Source: Aquamicrobium sp. (GTDB taxonomy: Bacteria; Pseudomonadota; Alphaproteobacteria; Rhizobiales; Rhizobiaceae). From it: DNA of 64,000 nucleotides. The notes beneath the pieces are model-generated. The model had not been told where the DNA came from. It made no database searches and saw only the letters and a program-made list of their open reading frames with translations. Every line of letters starts with the position of its first letter. Position 1 is the first letter of the stretch. Of the stretch, positions 29,175-37,382 are shown piece by piece. The stretch lies in assembly GCA_019739225.1 (NCBI GenBank), contig JAHHDT010000005.1, positions 1,054,001 to 1,118,000 of the forward strand, given 5' to 3'. A program made the translations under genes and the position numbers.

Positions 29175-29813
29175 ATGGATGGATCGAATGGCCTGGTGAC
29201 GGGCGAAGACGGCGCGGCGCGCTGCGCGTGGCATGGCAACCTGCCGGACTACCAGCGCTACCATGACGAAGAGTGGGGGCGACCGGTCGTCGACGACACA
29301 CGGCTGTTCGAAAAACTCTGCCTTGAAGGGTTCCAGTCAGGCCTGTCATGGCTGACGATCCTGCGTAAGCGCGAGAATTTCCGTGCTGCATTCGACGGCT
29401 TCGATTTCCGCAAGCTGGCCGAAGCCGACGAGGCTGAAGCGATCGAACGGCATCTGCAGGACCCCGGCATCGTGCGCCACCGCGGCAAGATCGCCTCGGT
29501 CTACAACAATGCGCGCCGCGCCGTTGATCTGGCCAGGGAGCGTGGCTCGCTGGCCAGCTTCTTCTGGTCGTTCGAGCCCGGCCCGGACCAGCGGCCGGCG
29601 GTGATAGACATTGCCGCAGTACGCGCCATGCCGAAGACCGAAACGTCGGCCCGCATTTCGAAGGAGTTGAAAAAACGCGGCTGGTCCTTCGTCGGCCCGA
29701 CCACGGTTTACGCCTTCATGCAGGCGATGGGCATGGTCAACGACCACATAGAAGGCTGCATCTGCCGGGTGGAAGTCGAGCAGGCGCGGTCGAGATTGCT
29801 GCGCCCTCGCTAG
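29175..29813 (+). CDS. tag: DNA-3-methyladenine glycosylase I
   Basis: A 212-residue base-excision repair glycosylase that removes 3-methyladenine from alkylated DNA. Family marks are 'CAWHGNLPDYQRYHDEEWGR' (from about residue 17), 'LCLEGFQSGLSWLTILRKRE' near 51 and 'GWSFVGPTTVYAFMQAMGMV' near 171. The zinc-binding residues fit C and H in the first motif and H and C in 'NDHIEGCICR'. The gene appears to be transcribed alone. Confidence 0.95.
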   Translation: MDGSNGLVTGEDGAARCAWHGNLPDYQRYHDEEWGRPVVDDTRLFEKLCLEGFQSGLSWLTILRKRENFRAAFDGFDFRKLAEADEAEAIERHLQDPGIVRHRGKIASVYNNARRAVDLARERGSLASFFWSFEPGPDQRPAVIDIAAVRAMPKTETSARISKELKKRGWSFVGPTTVYAFMQAMGMVNDHIEGCICRVEVEQARSRLLRPR

Positions 29814-29966
29814 GCTGCCAAGGGGCCGATCCGCCTGCAGTGCCGCGTACTCGTATTACGCTGGTCATCGAAGGGCGGCAGTTTGGCACTAGTGACAGGC
29901 CAAGCCGCTTCGGCTAATTCCGGTCGCCCGGCGGAAGCCGGAAACAACAATCACGGGCGGAGCGCA

Positions 29967-30818
29967 ATGGCCGAACTGATAGAGACACTGGATGGTATCG
30001 CGGAAGGCTACGCGGCGATCTTCTGCGACGTCTGGGGTGTCGTTCACAACGGCATTCGTCCGTTCCCGAAAGCGGTGGATGCGCTGCGCCGTGCCCGGGA
30101 GAAGGGCAAGGCGGTCGTGCTTCTCACCAATTCGCCGCGCCCGAGCAAAGGCGTGATCGAGCAATTGGGCGCGATCGGCGTTGCCGAGGATTGCTGGGAC
30201 AGCATTGTCACCTCGGGCGATGTGACTCGAGACTTGATCAGCGATGGCCCCCGCCGCGTGTTCCATATCGGCGACGAACGCCAGCTTGCGATCTATGACG
30301 GGCTCGACGTGGAACTCGTGGAGGAGTTCGAGGCGCAGACGGTCGTTTGTACCGGCTTCCTCGACGATGACACCGAATCGCCGGAGGATTATGCCGAACT
30401 GCTGCAGCGCCTGCGCGCCCGCAACCTGCCGTTCATCTGCGCCAATCCTGATATCGTGGTCGAACGCGGCGACAGGCTGATCTGGTGCGCAGGCGCGCTT
30501 GCCCGCGACTATGCCCAGCTTGGCGGCCGCACGCAGATCGCCGGCAAGCCGCATCGTCCGATCTACGAGGCCGCGCTGGAAGCTGCCGCCGGAGTGCTTG
30601 GCCGTGATGTCGAACGCGGCGAGGTGCTGGCAATCGGCGACGGCATGCTCACCGACGTGAAGGGCGCGGTCAGCAATGGCTTCGATGTGCTCTATGTCTC
30701 GGGCGGCATTCATGCGGCCGAGTATGGCGGTGAGCTCACACCCGATCGCGAGCGTCTCGCCGCATTTCTGGAAAAGCACGGCTACCGCCCGGTAGCCGTC
30801 ATTCCGCGTCTCGGATAA
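29967..30818 (+). CDS. HAD-superfamily class IIA hydrolase (TIGR01459 type)
   Basis: A 283-residue phosphatase-like protein. The start at 29967 yields 'MAELIETLDGIAEGY'. HAD motifs: 'AIFCDVWGVVHNG' near residue 18 (DxWG, as in this rhizobial family), 'VVLLTNSPRPSKG' near 51, and 'VLAIGDGMLTDVKGA' near 222 (the Mg-binding DxxxD part). The alpha-specific TIGR01459 family commonly precedes ribF, as here (6 bp apart), so a sugar-phosphate or riboflavin-pathway phosphatase role is plausible but unproven. Confidence 0.9.
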   Translation: MAELIETLDGIAEGYAAIFCDVWGVVHNGIRPFPKAVDALRRAREKGKAVVLLTNSPRPSKGVIEQLGAIGVAEDCWDSIVTSGDVTRDLISDGPRRVFHIGDERQLAIYDGLDVELVEEFEAQTVVCTGFLDDDTESPEDYAELLQRLRARNLPFICANPDIVVERGDRLIWCAGALARDYAQLGGRTQIAGKPHRPIYEAALEAAAGVLGRDVERGEVLAIGDGMLTDVKGAVSNGFDVLYVSGGIHAAEYGGELTPDRERLAAFLEKHGYRPVAVIPRLG

Positions 30819-30824
30819 CCGTTG

Positions 30825-31811
30825 ATGGCGCCCCGGCCCATCGAGCGGATCGCAGGCTCTTCGAGCCTTCCCGCTTCCTGCCGCGGAGGCGTTGTCGCCA
30901 TCGGCAATTTCGACGGCGTGCATCGCGGCCACCAGACCGTGCTCGCCCGCGCGCTGACGGAGGCCGAGCGGCGCGGCGTTCCCGCGCTGGCACTGACTTT
31001 CGAGCCGCATCCGCGCGCCGTCTTCCGGCCGGATGTGCCGCTCTACCGCATCACGCCCGCGCCTGTCCGCGCACGATTGCTCGAGGCCCTCGGCTTCCGG
31101 GCCGTGGTCGAGCAACCGTTCGACCGTGATTTTTCTTCGCTCAGCGCCGATGCGTTCGTCACCGACGTGCTGGTCCAGGGGCTCGGGATCAGCCACGTCG
31201 TCACCGGCTTCGATTTCCATTTCGGCAAGAACCGGCAGGGCGGTCCTGCCTTCCTGATGGAAGCCGGCGAGCGGCTCGGCTTCGGCGTCAGCCTTGTAGA
31301 TGCGTTCCGGGATGAGGGCGCCGAAGTCGTCTCGTCGAGCCGCATCCGCGAATTGCTGTCGTCGGGCGAAGTTGTGGAAGCCGGAGGGCTGCTCGGCTAT
31401 CGCTATACCGTGGAGGCAGAAATCTCGCACGGGAAGAAGCTCGGCCGAGAATTGGGCTTTCCGACAGCTAACATGCAGTTGCCTGTTTCTACTGGTCTCA
31501 AGCACGGCATCTATGCGGTCAGGCTGCGCCGCGCCGATGGCTCGCTTCATGACGGCGTGGCAAGCTTCGGCCGTCGGCCTACCGTCACCGAGGATGGCGC
31601 GCCGCTGCTCGAGACGTTCGTGTTCGACTTCTCCGGCGACCTCTATGGCGAAGTTTGCAGCGTCTCCTTCTTCGGCTTCCTGCGCGGCGAAGAGAAGTTT
31701 GACGGGCTGGAACCGCTTGTCACGCAGATGAAGCGCGACGAGGACGAAGCGCGCGCGCTGCTCTCTGCTGTGCAGCCTTTGTCCGAACTGGACCGCACGA
31801 TTGCGTTTTAA
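30825..31811 (+). CDS. ribF: Bifunctional riboflavin kinase / FMN adenylyltransferase
   Basis: A 328-residue enzyme converting riboflavin to FMN and then FAD. The N-terminal adenylyltransferase domain carries 'VVAIGNFDGVHRGHQTVL' near residue 25 and 'VSSSRIRELLSSGEV' near 170 (the ISSTxIR-like nucleotide motif). The C-terminal kinase domain starts around 190 with 'HGKKLGRELGFPTANMQL' (the PTAN motif). An in-frame TTG just before the ATG is not needed. It is co-directional with the HAD gene 6 bp upstream. Confidence 0.96.
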   Translation: MAPRPIERIAGSSSLPASCRGGVVAIGNFDGVHRGHQTVLARALTEAERRGVPALALTFEPHPRAVFRPDVPLYRITPAPVRARLLEALGFRAVVEQPFDRDFSSLSADAFVTDVLVQGLGISHVVTGFDFHFGKNRQGGPAFLMEAGERLGFGVSLVDAFRDEGAEVVSSSRIRELLSSGEVVEAGGLLGYRYTVEAEISHGKKLGRELGFPTANMQLPVSTGLKHGIYAVRLRRADGSLHDGVASFGRRPTVTEDGAPLLETFVFDFSGDLYGEVCSVSFFGFLRGEEKFDGLEPLVTQMKRDEDEARALLSAVQPLSELDRTIAF

Positions 31812-31903
31812 TCGTCCGGCGGGTAGACGAATCCGGGCCCTTAATGCAAAATTTACCCAACGCTTGCAGTGCTGAATGCAAGAGTAATGCGTAGGTGACT
31901 GGC

Positions 31904-32710
31904 ATGATCGGCCGAAAATATCTGGGTATCGCGCTGACAGCGCTCGCTACACTTGGCCTGGCTGCGCCTGCAGCCGCCGAGGGATGGTTCTCAGGAGACT
32001 GGTATCTCAAGCTTGGCGGCACCGCGCTCTATGCACCGAAATTCGACGGTGCTTCCGGTCGCTCGCTAGCCTTCCAGCCGATCGTTTCGCTGGGCAAGCA
32101 CGGCCGCTCGTCGCGCTTTTCCTCGCGCAACGACAACATCTCGCTGGCCGTCGTCGATACAGGCATGATCCGCGCCGGTGCTGCGGGCAAGCTGGTTTTC
32201 CGCCGCGATGGGGACACCGATGCGCGACTGATCGGGCTCTCGCCTGTGCGTTTCGGCGGCGAGCTGGGCGGCTTCGCCGAGATTTACCCGACCGACAACA
32301 TGCGCATGCGCGCAGAGCTGCGCCACGGCATTCGATCGCATGACGGTCTCGTCGCCGACCTTTCGGCCGACTTTTTCGTCAACATCACCGACACGATCCA
32401 GATCTCGGCTGGTCCGCGCGCCCGCTGGGCATCGGCGGACTATTTCGACGCTTACTATGGCGTCGACGCAGCCGAATCGGCGGCAACCGGCCTTTCCCAA
32501 TATGCACCGGGCAGCGGCTTCGCCTCTGCTGGCGTCGGCGGCGCGGTCAACTGGAAGGCGACGGACAGGCTCGACACCAGCCTCTTCGCCGAATACGCGC
32601 GGCTGACGGGTCCGGCGGCGGATTCGAGCCTGGTTCGCGAGGGCGGCTCCCGCGACCAGTTCACGCTCGGCGCCAGCGCGACGTGGCGCTTCGACTTTTC
32701 GATCCGCTAG
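31904..32710 (+). CDS. MipA/OmpV family outer-membrane protein
   Basis: A 268-residue exported beta-barrel protein. The start at 31904 has AGGTGA upstream and the signal peptide 'MIGRKYLGIALTALATLGLA' cleaved after 'AAAE'. The body alternates hydrophobic and polar residues, with 'WYLKLGGTALYAPKFDGASG' at the front and a terminal 'FTLGASATWRFDFSIR' ending in an aromatic-rich strand, as for outer-membrane barrels. MipA/OmpV proteins scaffold peptidoglycan machinery or act as porin-like proteins. A CTTGCA-N8-TGCAAG inverted repeat lies upstream (31863-31882) as a possible operator. Confidence 0.9.
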   Translation: MIGRKYLGIALTALATLGLAAPAAAEGWFSGDWYLKLGGTALYAPKFDGASGRSLAFQPIVSLGKHGRSSRFSSRNDNISLAVVDTGMIRAGAAGKLVFRRDGDTDARLIGLSPVRFGGELGGFAEIYPTDNMRMRAELRHGIRSHDGLVADLSADFFVNITDTIQISAGPRARWASADYFDAYYGVDAAESAATGLSQYAPGSGFASAGVGGAVNWKATDRLDTSLFAEYARLTGPAADSSLVREGGSRDQFTLGASATWRFDFSIR

Positions 32711-32950
32711 CCGACACTTGCATTCACCTCTTTATTCCACGTCTCCGCTCGGCTAAAAGCGCGGACCATGAGACAGCGCGCGCTTCCGATCGCGATCACG
32801 ATACGAATTATTGGCCCGGCTTTCCGGGCGGCCTGAGCGGCTGCCGGAAGGTCCGGGTATTTCGCGCGCCGCCCGCCCGCGCGCCTTTCGCCTGTTTGAC
32901 AAGACACCCGCCCGGAGCCGCGCCGCCCGGGCCGACGATGCGACGAGATC

Positions 32951-35900
32951 ATGACGACCGCTGAGAAGATCGACTATTCCAAGACCCTCTATCTGCCGCA
33001 GACGGAATTTCCGATGCGTGCGGGCCTGCCGGACAAGGAGCCGCTGCTGGTCAAGCGCTGGCAGGAGATGAAGCTCTACAACCGCCTGCGCGAAAGTGCC
33101 GCCGGCCGGCCGCTCTACGTGCTGCACGACGGCCCGCCCTACGCCAACGGCAACATCCATATCGGCCACGCGCTCAACAAGATCCTCAAGGACGTCATCA
33201 CCCGCTCGTTCCAGATGCGCGGTTATGATTCCAATTACGTACCGGGCTGGGACTGTCACGGCCTGCCGATCGAGTGGAAGATCGAGGAACAGTACCGCGC
33301 CAAGGGCCTCGACAAGGACCAGGTACCGGTCAACGAGTTCCGCAAGGAATGTCGCGACTTCGCGCAGCACTGGATCGAGGTGCAGACCGGGGAGTTCAAG
33401 CGCCTCGGCATAGAGGGCGATTTCGACAATCCCTACACGACGATGAACTTCCACGCCGAGGCGCGCATTGCCGGCGAGCTGATGAAGTTCGCCATGTCCG
33501 ACCAGCTCTATCGCGGCTCCAAGCCGGTGATGTGGTCCGTGGTGGAACGCACCGCGCTGGCGGAGGCAGAGGTCGAGTATCAGGACTACGAGTCGGATAC
33601 GATCTGGGTGAAGTTCCCGGTGGCAAGTCTGAATCTCGTTGAGGCAGCCACGGCTCGTCCAAGAGTTCTGGGCGATGACACGCCAGTACAGTCTGATCTG
33701 CTTAAAGCCTTTGTCGTCATCTGGACCACGACGCCATGGACAATTCCCGGCAATCGCGCGGTCGCCTATTCGCCACGCATCGCCTACAGCCTTTATAAGG
33801 TAACCGCGGCGGAGAACGATTTCGGACCGCAGGCGGGCGAACTGCTGATCTTCGCAGATGCGCTGGCAGAGGATTCGTTCGGCAAGGCCAAGCTGCAATA
33901 CGAGCGGCTGCGTGATGTTTCGACCGATGAACTTGGTGCCATGACGCTCGCTCACCCGCTGGCGGGTCTCGGCGGCGGTTACGACTTCACCGTCCCGATG
34001 CTCCCCGGCGACCACGTCACCGACGATGCCGGCACGGGTTTCGTCCACACCGCGCCCGGCCATGGCCGCGAGGACTTCGACGCGTGGATGGACGCAGGCA
34101 AGGAGCTTGCCGCGCGCGGCATCGAAACGCGCATCCCGTTCACCGTGGACGATGCCGGCTACTTCACCAAGGATGCGCCGGGCTTCGGCCCGGATCGCGA
34201 GGGCGGGGCCGCGCGCGTCATCGACGACAACGGCAAGAAGGGCGACGCGAACAAGGCCGTTATCGAAGCGCTGATCGCGGCGAACATGCTTTTTGCGCGC
34301 GGCCGCCTCAAGCATTCCTACCCGCATTCGTGGCGTTCCAAGAAGCCGGTGATCTTCCGCAACACGCCGCAGTGGTTTGTCTACATGGACAAGGACCTGG
34401 GCGGCTACGGCCTTCCTCGGGAAGGCCGAGCGTCCGACCGGACGCCGGGCGACCTTTCGCCCGCCCCCGCGGAGGCCAGCGAGCGGAGCGAGCGCTCGGC
34501 CGTGAGCGATAACACACCCGACACGCTGCGCAGCCGCGCGCTCAAGGCCATCGACGACACCCGCTTCGTGCCGGCCGCCGGCCAGACACGCCTGCGCGCG
34601 ATGATCGAGGACCGGCCCGACTGGGTTCTTTCCCGTCAAAGGGCGTGGGGCGTGCCGATCTGTGTCTTTGCCGACGAGAATGGCGAGGTGCTTAAGGACG
34701 AGGCCGTCAACGCCCGCATTCTGGAGGCCTTCGAGGCCGAGGGCGCGGACGCATGGTTTGCCGAGGGCGCGCGCGAGCGCTTCCTGGGTTCGCGCGCCAA
34801 CGAGCCCTGGGCGATGGTGATGGACATCCTCGACGTCTGGTTCGATTCGGGCTCGACCCACACCTTCACGCTCGAGGACCGGCCAGACCTGAAGTGGCCG
34901 GCCGACGTCTATCTCGAAGGCTCCGACCAGCATCGTGGCTGGTTCCATTCCTCGCTGCTGGAAAGCTGCGGCACGCGGGGCAGGGCGCCTTACGACACCG
35001 TCATCACCCATGGCTTCACCATGGACGAGGACGGCCGCAAGATGTCGAAGTCGCTCGGCAACACTGTCGTCCCGCAGGACGTCATGAAGCAGTCGGGCGC
35101 CGACATCCTGCGCCTGTGGGTCATGACCACCGACTATTGGGAAGACCAGCGCCTCGGCAAGAACGTGCTGCAGACCAATATCGACGCCTATCGCAAGCTC
35201 AGGAATACGATCCGCTGGATGCTCGGCACGCTCGCCCATGACGAGGGCGAAGACGTTCCCGTCGCCCAGATGCCGGAGCTGGAACGGCTGATGCTGCATC
35301 GGCTGGCCGAGCTCGATGAACTCGTGCGAAAAGGCTACGACGCATTCGATTTCAAGCGCATCACCCGCACGCTGATCGACTTCATGGTCGTCGAGCTGTC
35401 AGCGTTCTATTTCGACGTGCGCAAAGACACGCTCTACTGCGACGCTCCGTCGAGCACGCGGCGCAAGGCGGCCATCGTCGTCGTGCGCCGGCTGTTCGAC
35501 AGCCTCGTAACCTGGCTCGCGCCGATGCTGCCCTTCACCATGGAGGAAGCTTGGCTCGACCGTCATCCGCAGGCTGAATCCGTGCACCTGGAGCAGTTCC
35601 CCACCATTCCCGCCGAATGGAAGGACGAGAAGCTTGCCGCGAAGTGGCGCAAGGTGCGGCAGGTTCGCCGCGTCGTCACCGGCGCACTGGAGATCGAGCG
35701 GCGCGAGAAGCGCATCGGCTCCTCGCTGGAGGCCGCGCCGATCGTTCACGTCACCGATCCGGAGCTGCGCGCTGCCATCGCCGACGTCGACATGGCTGAA
35801 ACCTGCATCACCAGCGGCATCTCGATCGTGGATACGCCGGCACCCGACATCGCCTTCACGCTGGACGAAGTGAAGGGCGTTGGCGTCGTCCCGGCCATGG

Positions 35901-36028
35901 CCGGCGGGGCCAAGTGTGCGCGCTCGTGGCGCTATACGTCCGATGTCGGCTCCGATCCGGAGTTCCCGGACGTTTCGGCGCGCGATGCCGCGGCACTGCA
36001 CGAACTGCGTGCGCTCGGCCGGTTGTAA
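32951..36028 (+). CDS. ileS: Isoleucyl-tRNA synthetase
   Basis: A 1025-residue class I synthetase, somewhat longer than typical alphaproteobacterial IleS. '[20 protein letters not shown]' near residue 62 is the HIGH motif and '[13 protein letters not shown]' near 693 the KMSKS loop; the editing domain follows '[19 protein letters not shown]' near 256. Two insertions look unusual: about 28 residues of atypical codon use before that motif, and a 35-residue Ser/Glu/Arg-rich peptide near residues 487-521 encoded by a palindromic element. The C-terminal zinc region keeps only 'KCARSW'. Confidence 0.97.
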   Translation: MTTAEKIDYSKTLYLPQTEFPMRAGLPDKEPLLVKRWQEMKLYNRLRESAAGRPLYVLHDGPPYANGNIHIGHALNKILKDVITRSFQMRGYDSNYVPGWDCHGLPIEWKIEEQYRAKGLDKDQVPVNEFRKECRDFAQHWIEVQTGEFKRLGIEGDFDNPYTTMNFHAEARIAGELMKFAMSDQLYRGSKPVMWSVVERTALAEAEVEYQDYESDTIWVKFPVASLNLVEAATARPRVLGDDTPVQSDLLKAFVVIWTTTPWTIPGNRAVAYSPRIAYSLYKVTAAENDFGPQAGELLIFADALAEDSFGKAKLQYERLRDVSTDELGAMTLAHPLAGLGGGYDFTVPMLPGDHVTDDAGTGFVHTAPGHGREDFDAWMDAGKELAARGIETRIPFTVDDAGYFTKDAPGFGPDREGGAARVIDDNGKKGDANKAVIEALIAANMLFARGRLKHSYPHSWRSKKPVIFRNTPQWFVYMDKDLGGYGLPREGRASDRTPGDLSPAPAEASERSERSAVSDNTPDTLRSRALKAIDDTRFVPAAGQTRLRAMIEDRPDWVLSRQRAWGVPICVFADENGEVLKDEAVNARILEAFEAEGADAWFAEGARERFLGSRANEPWAMVMDILDVWFDSGSTHTFTLEDRPDLKWPADVYLEGSDQHRGWFHSSLLESCGTRGRAPYDTVITHGFTMDEDGRKMSKSLGNTVVPQDVMKQSGADILRLWVMTTDYWEDQRLGKNVLQTNIDAYRKLRNTIRWMLGTLAHDEGEDVPVAQMPELERLMLHRLAELDELVRKGYDAFDFKRITRTLIDFMVVELSAFYFDVRKDTLYCDAPSSTRRKAAIVVVRRLFDSLVTWLAPMLPFTMEEAWLDRHPQAESVHLEQFPTIPAEWKDEKLAAKWRKVRQVRRVVTGALEIERREKRIGSSLEAAPIVHVTDPELRAAIADVDMAETCITSGISIVDTPAPDIAFTLDEVKGVGVVPAMAGGAKCARSWRYTSDVGSDPEFPDVSARDAAALHELRALGRL
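34409..34510. repeat. Palindromic element inserted in frame within ileS
   Basis: Three perfect hairpins follow each other: GGCCTTCC-TCG-GGAAGGCC (34409-34427), GCGTCC-GACC-GGACGC (34430-34445) and CGGGCGA-CCTT-TCGCCCG (34446-34463). A fourth imperfect one, rich in GCGAGCG, follows to about 34500. The segment is translated as a low-complexity peptide including '[17 protein letters not shown]', between two stretches well conserved in IleS. It resembles in principle the protein-coding palindromic elements of Rickettsia. Confidence 0.75.
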
Positions 36029-36036
36029 ACAGTCAT

Positions 36037-36069
36037 CGGCGGGCAAATGTCCTCCGACATTGCCCGCCG
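36037..36069 (+). terminator. Hairpin after ileS (possible terminator, no T-run)
   Basis: CGGCGGGCAAATGTC pairs with GACATTGCCCGCCG (one bulged A) around a 3-4 base loop, 8 bp after the ileS stop. A T-tract is missing, so it may be a Rho-dependent stop or an mRNA-stabilising hairpin. Confidence 0.5.
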
Positions 36070-36181
36070 GAGCCGATTAGGGTACAAGGCGCGCTGACTG
36101 AACGCCTTGTTGTCGCCGGATTTTCTGGCGAAACTGGACGTTGATCCGGCGTTTTTCGCCCGATGTGAGAGGCAAGTTTCA

Positions 36182-36847
36182 GTGAAGATCGACCGCATTC
36201 AAACGCGTGGCCGCACGCCGCTCCTTATTGGTGCTTCCATGGCATGCGCCGCAACGCTGCTTTCGGGCTGCATGGGCTCGCCCACTTACGGCACCGGCAA
36301 GACTGCCAACCAGCAGCTTGTCGAGGATCTCACCGGCATTCTCTCTGTCGGCCCGGCCGACAAAGGCCCCGAGATCGCCTACAATCCCCGGCCGAAGCTG
36401 GTCCAGCCTGCCTCGCTCGAAGTTCTGCCCGAGCCACAGCAGGATCTCGCCAGCGCGGGCAATCCGGCTTGGCCCGAGTCGCCCGAGGAACGCCGTGCGC
36501 GCATTCGCGACGAGGCGACCGCCAACCAGAACAATTCCTCCTACCGGCCCCAGGTGGCGCCCGGGGGCGTTGGCAAATCCGATCCGAACTACGATCCAGA
36601 GCGCTGGGGCGCCGAGCCCATGGTCAACGACGCCGCCCAGCGGGCGGAAGTGCAGCGTCGACTTCGCGAGCGCAATCAGGGCGAAGCCACCAGCCGCCGC
36701 TACCTCAGCGAGCCGCCGCTCGACTATCGCCAGCCAAACGCAACGGCGCCGGCCGGCGACTTGGGTGAGGAAGAGTGGAAGAAAGAGCGCCGCGTCAAGC
36801 GCGCGTCGAGCAAGTCTTCCTGGCGCGACTACGTACCCTGGCTCTGA
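36182..36847 (+). CDS. Predicted lipoprotein of unknown function
   Basis: A 221-residue protein from the GTG at 36182, chosen because GAGAGG lies about 10 bases upstream and it yields a lipoprotein signal: a basic start, hydrophobic 'TPLLIGASMACAATLL', then the lipobox Leu-Ser-Gly-Cys. The mature part is Pro/Glu/Arg-rich and probably disordered, with 'YNPRPKLVQPASLEVLPEPQ' and 'EEWKKERRVKRASSKSSWRD'. I recognise only a general likeness to rhizobial hypothetical lipoproteins placed after ileS. Likely anchored to the inner leaflet of the outer membrane. Confidence 0.8.
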   Translation: MKIDRIQTRGRTPLLIGASMACAATLLSGCMGSPTYGTGKTANQQLVEDLTGILSVGPADKGPEIAYNPRPKLVQPASLEVLPEPQQDLASAGNPAWPESPEERRARIRDEATANQNNSSYRPQVAPGGVGKSDPNYDPERWGAEPMVNDAAQRAEVQRRLRERNQGEATSRRYLSEPPLDYRQPNATAPAGDLGEEEWKKERRVKRASSKSSWRDYVPWL

Positions 36848-36857
36848 GGATCGGTCC

Positions 36858-37304
36858 TCAGCGCCGGTTCCTGAAGAAGTCTTTCAGCATTTCCGACGAG
36901 CGCTGTTCGCCGATGCCGGCGTAGACATCCGGCGCGTGATGGCAGGTGGGCTGCGCGAAATAGCGTCCGCCGCTGACGATGGCGCCGCCCTTTTCGTCGA
37001 CCGCGCCGAAATACAGCCGGCGGATGCGCGCGAAGGAGATTGCCGCAGCGCACATCGGGCACGGCTCCAGCGTCACGTAGAGGTCGGCATCGGGAAGCCT
37101 TTCGCTGGCCATGAGCCGGCAGGCTTCGCGGATCGCCAGGATTTCGGCATGGGCCGTGGGATCGTTCAGTTCACGGGTGCGGTTGCCGGCCTTCGCCAGT
37201 AGCACCCCTTCCCGGACGAGAACGGCGCCGATCGGCACTTCGCCTCGGTCACGCGCGGCTTCCGCCTCGGCAAAGGCCGCTTCCATGAAGGGGGACGATC
37301 TCAT
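36858..37304 (-). CDS. tadA: tRNA-specific adenosine deaminase
   Basis: A 148-residue zinc deaminase that converts A34 to inosine in the anticodon of tRNA-Arg(ACG). The catalytic motif 'PTAHAEILAIREACR' near residue 48 (HAE) and 'LEPCPMCAAAISFARI' near 78 (PCxxC) give the three zinc ligands and the proton-shuttle Glu. Length is typical of bacterial TadA. It is divergent from the pseudouridine synthase gene, an arrangement that joins three RNA-modification genes (tadA, rluB-like, rsmD) in one place. Confidence 0.94.
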   Translation of the reverse strand: MRSSPFMEAAFAEAEAARDRGEVPIGAVLVREGVLLAKAGNRTRELNDPTAHAEILAIREACRLMASERLPDADLYVTLEPCPMCAAAISFARIRRLYFGAVDEKGGAIVSGGRYFAQPTCHHAPDVYAGIGEQRSSEMLKDFFRNRR

Positions 37305-37382
37305 GCGTTTTCCGCCGCTGACATTTCACTCGCAAGGCCCTATGCGGTCTGATAGTTACCCGCGCTGAAAGGCAAGCGCCAC

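Noticed and set aside
29889..31550. 553-codon open frame antisense to the HAD and ribF genes
   Set aside because: It spans two well-supported genes on the other strand and has no family features.
32711..32950. Possible riboswitch or T-box leader before ileS
   Set aside because: The 240-bp gap shows only a short GCCCGG hairpin and GC-rich sequence, with no T-box consensus; alphaproteobacterial ileS is not known to use one.
32753..35299. 848-codon open frame antisense to ileS
   Set aside because: Antisense shadow of a clearly identified essential gene, with no domain or start signal.
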